Part shown: piece after piece, positions 36,753-48,126 of the stretch
Numbering within the stretch: the first letter of the stretch is position 1
Layout: each line of letters starts with the position of its first letter
Assembly: GCA_027596075.1 (NCBI GenBank)
Contig: JADGJC010000033.1
Location: 1-64,000 of the forward strand
Reading direction: 5' to 3'
Origin: Rhizophlyctis rosea
Lineage: Eukaryota > Chytridiomycota > Chytridiomycetes > Rhizophlyctidales > Rhizophlyctidaceae
Length of the DNA: 64,000 nucleotides
Notes under the pieces: generated by a model
What the model was told of the DNA's origin: nothing
Database searches by the model: none
What the model saw: only the letters and a program-made list of their open reading frames with translations
Position numbers and translations under genes: made by a program

Positions 36753-37250
36753 AGACCGTCGACTGTCGACATGTAGATATGACAGAATCTACGATACTCG
36801 CCAGGTATGGGCGATGAGTGATTACTCAAACTCGAACGCAGCACTCACCTTATCAACATGCAGCACACAGCATGGATCCAAACGGCGTGGGCAGGAACAC
36901 CCGACCGAATGGTCCGATGTGCTTTGCACAGCCAAAAGGTACGAACAACACACGCCTACCTGATATCACTCAACTAATCACGATACCTCATTCACAGCAA
37001 GATGCGAAGTCTTGGGAGGGGGAGCGCGCACGGAAGCATGCCTCCAATCGTCAGCAAACGAATCACCAAAATTCTGGTATGTTTCCCGCATGCTTTTCGA
37101 CAAACCTCTCGGTCCTAGAAGCACTAATACAACATCCCTCATCAAACTAGATGACAAAGGGATGACACGAGGCAGCGCGGTCGGCCAGACAAGCTGTTAC
37201 GCTTCGTCGGGGGAGGAACAGGGAAGAAAGAGTAGGCTAGTCGTGTATGA
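36444..37250 (+). ncRNA. Spliced-looking locus without a long reading frame
   Basis: A run of good splice signals suggests at least five introns: CAAC|GTACCC (36659) with TACTAACCATCAACACAG (ends 36732); CGCAA|GTGAGT (36594) with CTCAAACAG (ends 36651). Next are GCCAG|GTATGG with AACATGCAG (ends 36862), AAAAG|GTACGA with CATTCACAG, and TTCTG|GTATGT with CAAACTAG (ends 37150). The exons hold no long frame. An ATG in exon CACACAGCATGGATCC gives about 48 codons. A 207-bp direct repeat lies in the first part. It may be a non-coding RNA or a decayed gene; it starts close to the divergent RNase H1 gene. Confidence 0.4.
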
Positions 37251-37520
37251 ACTCTATTCTTAATGATATTGATATAATATGGGACACACGGATTAGTACA
37301 ATTGTACGTGTAACTTTCTCAATGCTCGCCCAATCTACATCTCATTTCCCATATGCGATCGTCTATTCATTCAAACTCAAAGCATGCTACTCCCTCCCTC
37401 TATCTGAACACCAACCCTCTAACCCCACAACAATCACAAACACAGACAAACCGACAAGAAAGAAAGCGGAACAAAGCTCACAACCAGAATGTCCGAAAAC
37501 CCACCATTATTGGAAAAGCT

Positions 37521-38040
37521 TCACTTGAGTGCCTTCTGCACGACCGAGCCCGTGGCGCTAACGAGATTATTTATGTATTGGACCAACATTTGGTTTTCGG
37601 CGCTCATGCGGGCGTGGTCTGCTTGTGCGGTTTCGACGCGTTGGATGGTGTCTATTGAAATTTTGGAAAGGAGATAATCAGGACCTTCGTTCACGCGGGT
37701 TGGTGATGACGTATAGTGAAGAGAGAAATAACATACTTGCTAGGTGATCTTGTAGTTGAAATATTTTACTGCTCGACACAAAGGGGCAAGTTTCGTCAGT
37801 TGACAGTGAATTGATGTGAGCGGAGCGGATTTATAGATGCGTAGCTGTGCGTGTCTGAACTCACTCTATCAATGCATCCTTTTCCGGATCGGAAACGGTT
37901 GTACGTCGTCGTGATCGTGGGGTGCCGGGTATGTCCCCGCCTAAGGGTGTTGCTGGTCGTGATAGCGACGGGCTGGACGGACGGAGGAGCGGGGAGCCGG
38001 GGGTTGGGAGGTTGGGGAGTTTGGCGGTTGGTGAGGACAT
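37521..38040 (-). CDS. SCOC-family short coiled-coil protein
   Basis: Three exons (38040-37865, 37771-37737, 37651-37521) join in phase to 113 residues. The N terminus is a Pro/Ser-rich tail (MSSPTAKLPNLPTPGSP). The second half is one coiled coil: LIDSKIFQLQDHLANTIQRV and then MSAENQMLVQYINNLVSATG, which matches the hallmark end of animal SCOC (SENQ-LGQYI-NLM). SCOC binds Arl GTPases at the Golgi and takes part in autophagy regulation. The first exon is poorly conserved, so the start rests on the only ATG in frame. Size is close to the known members. Confidence 0.85.
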
Positions 38041-38823
38041 ATGGGGCTTTTGTATGTGGCTAAAGAATATGATAATAGAAATTGTGTTTGTTGCGACGGT
38101 TGTGTGTATCACGCGTACAAATGGTGAGGGTGAACGTCTATGATGAAACCAAATAGATTGAGGGAAAACAAGAAAACGGGCGGTTGAAAGAGTGCTAAAG
38201 CTTTTGCTAGTGGTGTCATGCTAGTGGCGCATGATCGTATGTGATTCATGGAGCTACGTCAGACCTTCGAGAAATGGCTGCGTCTCCGAAGTAAATAAAC
38301 AGAGCCTTATTCAAACGCTTTTTGTGGTTGTTTGATATCGCATGGCTATGCATCATGATGTACAAACTTGATTTCTGAACGAGCGTAGGTCCATGGGTAT
38401 ATGAGGATGCGAGCCAGGAATGCCCACGAGAGACAACACGTTATGCATGCATGCAACTCTGTTTCCCATCTGCACTGCTCCTTCTTTCCGAAAGAGCCTC
38501 AGGCTTTGCACTGGCATAGCGGCATTGAAAACATTTTTATTTGCTAGACCAATTCAACAAGCAACCCGTTTGATAGGATCCTTATCTCACTGCCCTGAAA
38601 AATCTGGTGTGGTATGTGATGCTGGTGGTCTCCGCGCTAATGCAATATGATGGATCTGACGTCAACGCCATTGATTGCGAGAATGAAGAGGTCGGAGAGT
38701 TCGATCAATATGGTGGAAGGAAACACATGGTTAGTAAGATGATCATATGAGATGCATTGAATTAGGTGCTCGTGCACCCGAGCAAAGAAAAGTGAATGAA
38801 AATCCCAACGAGTGCTCCCAAGG

Positions 38824-39093
38824 GCTGGTTATCAGCCAATCACCGCAGGCAAGCAAGCCGACATGGGCTGCCCTCGGGTCACACCGCGCGCAATCAGAGC
38901 TTGTAGTCAGCCAATCACACAGGCAAGCAAGCCCTCCTGTGCTGCTCTGAGGAACGTCCACCTACAGTGCCTCAGAACTGGTTATCAGCCAATGACTGCA
39001 GGCAAGCAAGCCGACCTGGGCTGTTCTGCTGTAGGTATGCAAGGCTGGTTATCAGCCAATCACGACGGGCAAGCAAGCCGACCCGCGCTGCCT
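38824..39093. repeat. Minisatellite, four units of about 50 bp with variable spacers
   Basis: Units at about 38824-38873, 38903-38950, 38977-39026 and 39042-39093 share CTGGTTATCAGCCAATCAC, then GGCAAGCAAGCC and GAC-TGGGCTGC. The second unit has GTAGTCAGCCAATCAC. Spacers of 16-30 bp differ. Every unit keeps the word CAGCCAAT, a CCAAT-box sequence, so the array presents four equally oriented CCAAT sites. Confidence 0.8.
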
Positions 39094-40173
39094 TGCGACG
39101 TCCAGATTCCATTCACTTGTTGCTATCAACCAAATACTTATCTTCGGAAGTAGACACGCCCGGACTTTTTTGTGGGTTGAAGCTGACAAGAAGGCCGGGT
39201 CCAGGGAGTGATCGTCGATTGAGCTTTGATGCTCTGGCGTGAATGAGATATGCGCGGGATTTCAAATGGAGACGCCTGAGTTACGCGATGACGCTTTGAG
39301 GGGGTGAAGTTGATGACTCTGAATCTTCGGAGGGGACGGATGGCGGAGAGGAGGGCGAAGGAGGGTTGGCGGGGGAGAACGGAGAATATTTTGAAAGTTA
39401 TGACTTAGGTTGAGAAAAAAGAGGAACCTGAATGGGACATTCAGGAGTGAGTGCTGAAAAAAAAAAAAGAATACAGAAAGGAAGGAGAAAGGCTGCTGCA
39501 ATGCCTAATCATATCTTGCTGCCATGATGACCAGCTTCCCGTGCCCAGCTCAAAAAGAACTGCGGCAGACCGTAGAAACCAGCTGAATGAGGCCGCTCCG
39601 CAGAGAGGTCCCAAACCGGTGATTATTCAAGTCCTGACAGAGACGCAGGCGTCACTGCCAAATGTGGGTGCACTGGTCGGCAGGGTGATACGAAAGACTC
39701 GACAAACAACAGCCCTTTCCTGACGATCTCGGCAGGATATCTCGACAGCTGACACCTGCCCGGATGGTGGCGGGGGGTGACAACTATCTTGTGTTCCTTT
39801 GATCCAGTACCTGAATCCCTTCCCAACAAAATCTCAGCAGCTTCAACGCCCTTTCTGGTAGTGGTTCGTTTATAAAACTGGGAATCATTGCGATGAGATG
39901 AGGTGTACGCGGTGTGTCTGTAGTGGTGTCGCTTTGAGAATTAAGACGGGATGACGAAGCTGCTCGCCATCCCCCAGAACATGCACGGGCAGTCGAACAT
40001 GAAAAGACATAAAATAGAGTCAGTATCGTTGTGAGCAGAGTAGGGGGAGGCAAACGGATGCGTTACCTAAAAGGCCATATAATGTTCTTGTTCTTGGCAC
40101 CCTGGAAAGAAGGAGCATCCGTCAATAATACAGCCATTACTGCCAAATCCCGAAAGACTTGACAATCAAGCAG

Positions 40174-40435
40174 ACAGCCGCGATATCCGTCCAAAAAGGT
40201 ACGGCATGCAACAGTGGGGGAGACGCCGCATACACGGATCGGAGCTCCTGCGCCATTGACTTTACGCTAACACTATCTGCTTCTTCCCACCACCCTCCTA
40301 CTCTGTCTAGTCCCCCAAGCAAAACAGCCGCGATATCCGTCCAAAAAGGCACGGCGTGCAACAGTGGGAGAGACGCCGCATACACGGATCGGAGCTCCTG
40401 CGCCATTGACGTTACGCTGACACTGTTTGCTTTCT
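40174..40435. repeat. Pair of 112-bp direct repeats, period 150 bp
   Basis: Copies at about 40174-40285 and 40324-40435 begin ACAGCCGCGATATCCGTCC and share AGACGCCGCATACACGGATC and GGAGCTCCTGCGCCATTGAC, differing at only a handful of positions. The spacer of about 38 bp is C-rich (CACCCTCCTACTCTGTC). Such low divergence points to a recent duplication. No protein is encoded. Confidence 0.85.
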
Positions 40436-40789
40436 CCCTGCAAGTCGTGTGCTGCAGTGATGCAGAGGAACAATACTTATCTTGGAAAGTACCGAGCAGT
40501 TCAGAAAGCATTGTATGAAGAGGGCGTGCCTTTGCGTTAGCAAGTAGTTGGTGAAAAAGATGGAGGAAAGAGGGAGGAAAGATGATGGCCTGAGCATCCA
40601 ATGAGGCCTGAGGTTGGAGTTGGCTGTTAGCCAGCATGATTGATTAGCCAGAGGATCCAATAGCTCGTTATCTCTCAACACCCCTGGCCCAGAATTTCTG
40701 CCTGCAAACCTTTCTCTCCCACGCTTTTCCCAGCAGGTTTCGATCCTCCATCACCCAACAACACTTACAAAGCGCGTAACAAAGACATT

Positions 40790-42345
40790 ATGAGTCTTCG
40801 TCAAGGTCCCGCCAACTTGGTTGAAATCCGGGCAGGTGAGGCAGCTACCACTGGACAAAGACCGCACTCAGGTCTGACGCGATCTACAGGGAAGTGCACG
40901 AGGTCGGGCACCACGGTCACGCCAGATGAGCGGAAAGGTATGCTGCCTAGCGGCCTTCATGTGGAAAACATACTCCATTCTTACCTACCGAAAAGGACTT
41001 CTGTTCCTCCGGCAGGAAGATGACTTGATGCACTTGTACTGGAAGGTAAAGCTTTCATCACTTTCAATACCCAACCAAAGTCGCAGTTGCTCATATAAAG
41101 ACGCAGGACCGGAAAACAAACGCGACAGAGGATGATCTTATCATTGTAGGTTTTGAAATATTGCTGTCTGGATTGACCTCCTGATACTTATGCCGCATGA
41201 CAGTTCCCACACGAAGCACAACTACACAAAGTGACGCAAGTTACGGACGGACGCGTTTATGTTCTCAAATTCCAGTCTTCTTCACAGAAACTGTTCTTCT
41301 GGTTGCAAGGTATGACTGATATCTTGGGTTGGCCAATGACAGTCCATCTGACGCGTTAATGCTCGCAGAACCAAAGACCGACAAGGATGAAGAGCTGATC
41401 AAGAAGGTGCTCGAATGTTTGATATATCTGCGGCGTCGACTTGGAGCTAATGTGAAGCAAAACTTTGCAGATCAACAATTTGATCAACAACCCTCCAGCC
41501 TCTGACAACGCAGCATTGTTGAACTTCCTGGAAAGCGCACGAGGGTAAATAGAGTCTCATGTGCCGACCACCATCAACGAATCTAATTGATTCGGGGCAG
41601 GGGTAGTTCTACGCGGGATGCAAGTCCTGGTCCTGCGTCCGCGCAGTTGGAACAGTTGCGGACCATTCTACACGGCATCAACGTTTCCGGTAAGGGACAA
41701 CGTATGGGCCTTCATGGATGCAACATCTGATGGTCAATGTAGATGCACCGCCCAGCCCGGCCATTGCAGACTTGTCGAGCGTCCTGACGGTGGAGACCGT
41801 TGGTCCCGTACTCAACAACCCGGACATTTCCGCAGCCCTGTTCCCGAACATCCCTCAAAAGACGAACCGTACGCCTGAGGAAATCCGGGTAGGCAGAGTC
41901 GTATGTTCGTCTGTCAAACTGTGATATGCTGAAACGGAGTTGCATAATAGACAATCATGGAGACAACAGAGTTTCAACAGGTTCGTATGCCACGATTTTC
42001 ATGACATCATGAGCTTCAGCCTGATGAAATTTCCTCTTCTTTAGGCAGCGCAAACACTGGCAACGGGGCTTGAGACTGGGCAGCTCAGCTCTCTTTTGGA
42101 GTCTTTGGGAGTTGACGCCAACACCAACCTGTCAGGTAACTGCACCACAATTTGAAATGACTGACGTTCACCACTCACATGCAATCTCCCTATAGGAGTC
42201 CAATCATTGTTGCAAGCTCTTCAAGGTATGCGCGTATGGCACATTTTCGATGTTGACGGGCTTTACTAACAGTTAATTTGCGTCCGCAGATCACATCCGA
42301 AGACATCAGTCGGGTTCGGGCGAGGACAGGATGCAAGAGGATTGA
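40790..42345 (+). CDS. RPN13: Proteasome ubiquitin receptor Rpn13 (ADRM1)
   Basis: Thirteen small exons (40790-40835, 40890-40937, 40996-41045, 41101-41145, 41204-41309, 41369-41406, 41471-41544, 41601-41689, 41743-41888, 41951-41980, 42045-42135, 42196-42225, 42290-42345) join in phase to 282 residues. The N-terminal Pru domain, which binds ubiquitin and Rpn2, shows LVEIRAGKCTRSGTTVTP, LRQEDDLMHLYWK, ATEDDLIIVPHEAQL-type sequence, GRVYVLKFQSSSQKLFFWLQ and PKTDKDEELIKKINNLIN. The C-terminal DEUBAD region, which binds the deubiquitinase UCH37, is present (PVLNNPDISAALFPNIPQ, FQQAAQTLATGLETGQL). The protein sits on the 26S regulatory particle. The linker is shorter than in animals. It is one of the most intron-dense genes here. 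Confidence 0.95.
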
Positions 42346-43100
42346 AGTCGTTGGGGCGGTGTCCTGTTGTGATTGTTATCAAACTTCCGTTCGTTTCGCA
42401 GGGATGCTCATTACACATCAGTCCGTTGGTATGCTAAATTCCGTGAGGATTGTGAACGAGTGTTTGCCATTGGTCCGTGGATTATGGGAATGCAATTGTG
42501 GCACAGTGACTCGTTGAGGCCACCTCTCGTTTCCTGATGCATGATGTGGACGGGCGATGTGTTCAAGATAATTTTTCTAGAACTGTATGTTCTCGGGCCT
42601 TGGAGAGGAAATCCACAAAGGCGCAAAACAAGCAGAGCTAAATTGCGGCAAACTCGGTCTGAACTGGCTAGCATATACATGTTTCGGGCATACCATATGC
42701 TCTTGATCGAGGGTGGACTGGCTATGAGTCTACAAACACGAATGACCCGTGTATTTGTTAGCATTGTGACAAAGGTCAAAAATGTTTCAGTGCGGTACGA
42801 CACAGTCACTCATTCCCTCTCATGATAGGGTTGGTATCAGACTATCAGGGGGTGGTTGGGAAAGTGATACCCTGGCTTGGCCATGACGTCAGGACTCAGG
42901 AGCCAAAACGCGCGTGGTCTGGTCACACCACCTGGACGCGATGATTCAGTGCACCCTGCAGAAAGCATAAAACCATCACATCGACTTTCTCACGCCTTCT
43001 CACAACCTTTCTCACCACACACTCTCATCAGAACCACCTACCCATACCGCTGCTCATAGCAACACCCAAATTCCTTCTACACATACGAGAAAACACAAAA
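42346..43100. other. Intergenic, promoter of the PLDc_N gene
   Basis: No coding frame is supported. The minus frame at 42411-42809 is antisense-like and lacks motifs. GCATAAAACC at about 42965 could serve as a TATA element for the small membrane-protein gene that starts at 43101. A C/A-rich leader follows it. Confidence 0.4.
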
Positions 43101-43640
43101 ATGGCCACCACAAAAACCCCCATCTCCCTCTCCTACCTCCCTTACCTCCTCTTCCTCCTCGCCCTCGCCTTCCCCGCCCCCGTCGCCGCACGCAACTACG
43201 CGGTCGAAATCTCGTCCAGTCTTGTTGGGCTTGTGGTGTTGATTCTTGATATTATTGCCGTCAGTGAGTATGGGATGTATCCTGGTTTCCCGCTGGGGAC
43301 AGGAGGGAGGGAGCAGGGCTGTTCGCCCCTATGTTGAAAATTACGTCAATACTCAGCACCGACTAACGTCCCATCCTCCCCGCTTCTTTCCTCCCCTCAT
43401 CAGTCGAAGTCCTCGGAAGCAACCGTACCGTCGCGGGCAAGTTGGGTTGGACGTTGATGATTTTCTTCTTCCCGGTTTTGGGGATTATTATTTACTTGTG
43501 AGTTTTTTTGTCTTTCGTTTTCGGTGCACTCTTTTCCGGTATCTTCAAGTGACTGATGATGGCCTGCGCGGGTTTTTTTTCCAAATAGCATCTTCGGTAA
43601 CCGGTCTGCTCACTCTGGATATGAGGCTATTGGCGCATGA
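43101..43640 (+). CDS. Small membrane protein with PLDc_N-type domain
   Basis: Three exons (43101-43263, 43404-43497, 43589-43640) join in phase to 102 residues. A signal-like hydrophobic start (LPYLLFLLALAFPAPVAA) is followed by two membrane helices separated by a short polar loop: SLVGLVVLILDIIAVIEVLG and GWTLMIFFFPVLGIIIYFIF. The PVLG-(I/L)-(Y)-FIFG pattern is that of the phospholipase D nuclease N-terminal (PLDc_N) family, which occurs as stand-alone small proteins as well as at the start of cardiolipin synthases. The function of the stand-alone form is unknown. Membrane location is clear; the exact compartment is not. Confidence 0.8.
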
Positions 43641-44214
43641 GCTTGTCGGAGGGTAGGAGGGAGGGAAGCGCGTCCGCCATTGGGGGAGGGCCGATGCCGA
43701 TTTTGGTGTTTCGCATAGCAGGTCGACGCAAAATTAGGTGGTTGTACAAATCATTATTGCTATCATCTGTGCATATTTCCCTGAACTCTCTGTGTTGTGA
43801 GATACTTGGTCTGAATGCCTTCCGATTGCCGCAATCCGGTCAGAAAAAATGCGAATATGCCCTAATGACGACATCAATCAATGGTGGTTGCGGTTGATTT
43901 GAGAAGGCCCAGTTCTTATTCTCTGCTATTCGTATCTACAGTGCTATGTGCTAATTTATGCTACAAAAGTTGCTACAGTGTAAGAACTATATTACGGTAT
44001 ATTTGGTCGATATTGTGGCGGAGTCAATGCGGTGTTCGAATGATGTTGAACGCATCCGTGCCCCATTCCGTTGGATAGTGACCGCAGCATTGACCGGTCA
44101 GCGGCACATCAACGTCTATTGCTGGCTCCGTCACGCTGTCGGCGCCACTGGCTAGGATCTCCTTCAGTTTGCCAAGGTCTAACATTTTACATTTCAAATC
44201 GACGCCCCAACAGC

Positions 44215-45079
44215 TCATCCCAACCCCTTCAACCTCTCCTCCACCAATCTTCTCAACTCATCATACCGCTCCTTAACACTATCCACAGCCTCCCTCTCCT
44301 CCCTCTCGACATCCACCAACCTATCACGCACCACATCCTCCGGCAACTGCTTGACCTGCTCTCTACGTAATATCGTGAATGGCGATAATGATGGGGCGGG
44401 AAGTTCGGGTTTTAGGTAAAGGATGGTTGTTGTTGTTGTTGAGGATGGGTTGGAGGCTGGTGAGGGGGGATGGGAGAGGAGGAAGAAATAGGGGAGCTCG
44501 GTTGGGAGGAGGGGACGGATGAGTTTTCTGTGGATGTGAACTAGGGGTTTTGTGCGGCGGGTGGGTGGGGAGGTTGGGTCTGTGGGTGGGTGGGTGGGGT
44601 CTTCTTCGGATTCTATTTCTGTAGTGGGTAAGGTGTTAGGCCATGTTATAATGCTCTGCAGTTCCCTCCCCTTAATAGAAAGGCGTTACTGCAAGCGTGC
44701 TAATGATGATCCATTCATAGTTGGGCCTGCCATGTCAGGTGCTGCAATGGCACATCGCACGCAGCTCCGGATTATACAGCCGCTTCTCAAGACGGCTGGC
44801 CATTTGCGCGGAGTCCTAGCCCGACGTATGAAAATCCCGCCACGCGTCACCATATCAGCGTGATGTCCTTGCTCCAGCCGTACCTTTAGTGACTTCTGCT
44901 TCGTACAGCCTAAATAGGTCGGGTATTGCGTCAGGTCCAAAAACGGCGGGCACGATGTCAAAGAGAAGGTCGGTCGTAGTGGTTTGAGGGTATATGTGAG
45001 CTGTGTGAATGAAGTCCTTTGTTCCTGGTACTGTTGCTTGTATTGTTACTGGTATTGGGTATGAGTTTAGTGAGTACAT
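44215..45079 (-). CDS. Unrecognised 199-aa protein
   Basis: Two exons (45079-44884 and 44618-44215) join in phase across a 265-nt intron. The N-terminal half looks like a compact beta-rich domain (MYSLNSYPIPVTIQATVPG, HIYPQTTTTDLLFDIVPAVF). The middle is Pro/Thr-rich (PTHPPTDPTSPPTRRTK), and the C-terminal 65 residues are a charged helix (REEREAVDSVKERYDELRRL). The frame is open upstream of the ATG for another 75 codons, but that part lacks coding composition. I do not recognise the family. It is divergent from the LAT-type transporter, with 367 bp between the starts. Confidence 0.7.
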
Positions 45080-45446
45080 TTTAGGTGGTGGTGCCCCGGC
45101 GGTGGAGTCGCAGTGGTGTGAAATGGTGAAGAAGCAAGCGTGAAGCTGGGAAGCTGACAGTGAAAGAGCTGTCAAAGGGGAGGAGCTGTGGCTTAGGTTC
45201 TGGCTAGGACGAGCTATGGAAATGCTATTTGAGCCCTTGTGCGACCGACGTAACAACGCCACTGCCATACGAGCCGTTGTTGGAAGCGCCACTTCCCCCT
45301 CAAACCCCAAAGTTCACCCAAAGTCTTAAAGTCTTGGGAATGCTATTTTGCGCACCATCAAGCAACAGCATTCCACCAATCTTGACCGAGCAAAAATACA
45401 ACTATTTCACTCACCAGACACTTGTCAGTAACAGTGGCTCCTCCTC

Positions 45447-47522
45447 ATGAGTCTTGAAGAGCTAAACGAAAACGAGCTGGAAGCACTGCACAGAGACCTG
45501 TCCCACCTCATCGACAGAGACCTATCCTCCCACCCAACAACAGCAGGAACAACAGCAGACCACTCCCCAGAACGTCGCAGCCATGACGAGCACCTAGACG
45601 ACTACGAAGACGACGAGAACGCGTTGCTCCAAGCGGAACCCGCATCAGATGGCGACGACGACTCCTTCTCCGCCGGAACACCAAGCTTCGACTTTGACAA
45701 CGTTCACGCCTTTCCCTTAGCCTCAACACTCTCCAAATCCGAAACAGAACTCGCTCCCAACGTGTCATTATGGTCCGGAATAGCTCTCATTATTGGCATG
45801 AGCATAGGGAGTGGGATTTTTGCGAGTCCCGGACCGGTGTTCTCGCACGCGGGGTCGGTGGGGGCGGCGTTGGTGGTGTGGGTTGTGGCGGGGTTGTTGG
45901 CGATAACGGGAGCGTTGAGTTATGCGGAGCTGGGATCGATGATACCTACTTCTGGAGGTGAGCATCCGTATCTGATGCGGGCGTATGGATCGCTTCCGGC
46001 TTTCTTGTTTAGTTGGACGGGTACAACTGTTACGCGGCCAGGGTCCGTTGCCATCATTACCGTGATCTTCGCTGAGTACGTGTGCCGACTGATATACTTC
46101 GCGCATCCGGTCGGCACGACACCCGCTTGGTTGGTCAAATTGATTGCAACGGTTTGCATCATAAGCTTGACGGCTGTCAATGCGTTGTCGACGAAGCTTG
46201 GGACGGCGGTGCAGGATGTGTTCACAGTGTTGAAGTTAGCATCTTTGTTAGTCATTGGAGGGATCGGGGTCATGAGATTGGTCACTGGGCAGTCGACATC
46301 ACATAACTACGATCATTCATTGTTTGCCGGATCATCAACAAATGGAGGGGATTGGGCGTTAGCGCTATATTCTGCGCTTTGGGCATATGATGGATGGTGA
46401 GAAGATTCATGCTACAGTGCAATTTATCGTTGGGCTCTGATTGACGTATGAAATCGAATCATCTTTAGGAACACACTAAATCTCGTAACGGGAGAACTAA
46501 AAGACTCAAAAACAAATCTACCAAAAGCGATTGTAGCGGGCCCCTCCATCATCATCTTCTGTTACCTCATGGCCAACGTCGCCTATTACGCCGTTTTGCC
46601 CGCCGAAATCGTGGGGAAGTCCACAACAATAGCTATGGTATAGTCCTGTACGCCCTCGTGGACACTCGCTTTCTTTACACTTCACCAAAGCGGACCCTAA
46701 CGCCAAATGCCACGTACAGGACTTTGGCAAAGAAGTCTTCGGCTCAATAGGCGGCATCATCATACCCCTCATAGTAATCGGCTCAACCTTTGGCGCCGCC
46801 AACGCCTCCATCTTCGGCGGCGCCCGCGTAATGTGGGTCTCAGCCCGCCACGGCCACATCCCCGAATTCCTCGGTTCCATCCACCCGAAACGCAAGACAC
46901 CCGTTAACGCACTGATACTGCAAGCATGCTTGTCGGTACTCTTCGTCATGGTGGGGAGTTTTACGAGTTTGGTGAACTTTTATTCGATGATTGCGTGGAG
47001 TTTTTATTTGCTTGCTGTGTTGGCGTTGTTGATTTTGAGGAGGAGTGAGCCGCATGCTGAGAGGCCGTATAGGGTTTGGGTTGGGGTTCCGGTTGTGTTT
47101 TGTGCTGTGACGATATTTTTGATTAGTTTTAGTGTTAGGGAGGCGCCGGGGGCGGCGGTTGGGGCGGCGTTGTTTATGTTGTCTGGGGTGCCGTTGTGGT
47201 ATGTGGTTGTTAGGAGGGAAGTGAAGTGGGAAGGTATGCGGTGTTGTGTTTTGTGGGTTTGTGTTTACGTTGCATGGAAATCTGAGCCATCATTGTCTCT
47301 TCATTCACAGCGGTTGGGAACGTGTTCAAAACTATTGGACTGGCGTTTATCGGCTTATGCGTAACGATATGTCCAGCTGTCGGACGAGAACGGACGCAGC
47401 CTATACCATGGAGGGAGTGGATTGGGTGGGAGGCGGTGACGCGGTGGTGGAGGTCGAGGGATTACACGAGACAGGAGTCGCAAGATTCTGATATTGGGAT
47501 GCAGGAGCGTGGGATGTTCTGA
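45447..47522 (+). CDS. LAT-family (APC superfamily) amino-acid transporter
   Basis: Four exons (45447-46396, 46469-46637, 46720-47233, 47311-47522) join in phase to 614 residues. About 105 acidic, cytosolic residues precede the membrane part. The first helix carries the family mark GMSIGSGIFASPGPVF. Further typical points are LSYAELGSMIPTSGGEHPYL, ALWAYDGWNTLNLVTGELKD, ANASIFGGARVMWVSARHGH and PKRKTPVNAL, all found in L-type/y+L-type (SLC7-like) transporters. Around twelve hydrophobic helices are visible. The likely role is uptake or exchange of neutral or cationic amino acids. Fungal members work without the animal heavy-chain partner. The long acidic N terminus may be a site of ubiquitin-dependent turnover, which is inference only. 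Confidence 0.93.
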
Positions 47523-47654
47523 GCGTGGTGGGCAGTGTCGGGGCGTGGACACCGACTTTTGGGATAAGGGAATCTTTGTATATTTAGATGTTGTTATGTA
47601 ATACTTTATTGTTGATAGATTATTTCTCGTTCTTGGTATGTACGTCACAGGGGG

Positions 47655-47860
47655 ATGAGATTCGCATAGTGTTTGTACATGGGACCTGCCTATCTCTTGG
47701 CAGTGGGCCCGATGGAGCCTATGTTATCGTTGTCGATGATGCATGCCTCCTATCTACATCATGTACACTGCGTCATATTGGTATGAGATTGGCGAAGTGT
47801 ATGTAGGACCTGCATCATAACTTGGCGATAGGGCACCGGTCAGGCCTATGTTGTTGACAA
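47655..47860. repeat. Imperfect direct repeat, two copies of about 80 bp
   Basis: Copies at about 47655-47735 and 47782-47860 share ATGAGATT-GC, AGTGT-TGTA, GGACCTGC, CTTGGC and GCCTATGTT. They differ by many substitutions and small indels. No frame or terminal repeat is associated. Confidence 0.55.
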
Positions 47861-47949
47861 CACGCGCGACACGCATCACAGACTTTGGTGATCTTGCATT
47901 CACGCCGCACGATCAGGGTCCTCCGACGCGTTTTGAAGACACCCCAAAA

Positions 47950-47958
47950 GATATATAA
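47950..47958 (+). promoter_or_regulatory. TATA-like element before the repeat array
   Basis: ATATATAAG sits about 50 nt before a pyrimidine-rich stretch (47975-48002) and 170 nt before the first splice-donor-like CGAG|GTGAGT. If the array downstream is transcribed on the plus strand, this is the obvious core promoter. Confidence 0.4.
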
Positions 47959-48054
47959 GACCTATCATCCCCTCGTCTCTTCGTCTTCTTTCCATTTTTT
48001 TTTCGCCAATCACTCTCACGCCTTCAATTTCGCCAATCCATCCTCAATCCCACG

Positions 48055-48081
48055 CATCCATCCATCCATCCATCCATCCAT
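48055..48081 (+). repeat. (TCCA)n microsatellite
   Basis: Six consecutive TCCA units lie in the presumed leader of the repeat array. Confidence 0.85.
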
Positions 48082-48126
48082 TCACGTTTCAAGACTTTCA
48101 TACCTACTTCCACGCGGCAAGACTCG

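Larger units (their letters stand above)
38041..40789. other. Intergenic region with tandem repeats
   Basis: No coding frame is supported over 2.7 kb. It holds a four-copy minisatellite (38824-39093) and a pair of 112-bp direct repeats (40174-40435), each listed separately. The promoter of the Rpn13 gene lies at its right end. Confidence 0.5.

Noticed and set aside
38824..39093. A CRISPR-like array, because units of similar length alternate with variable spacers.
   Set aside because: The genome is eukaryotic, the repeats are imperfect, spacers are short and unequal, and no cas genes exist.
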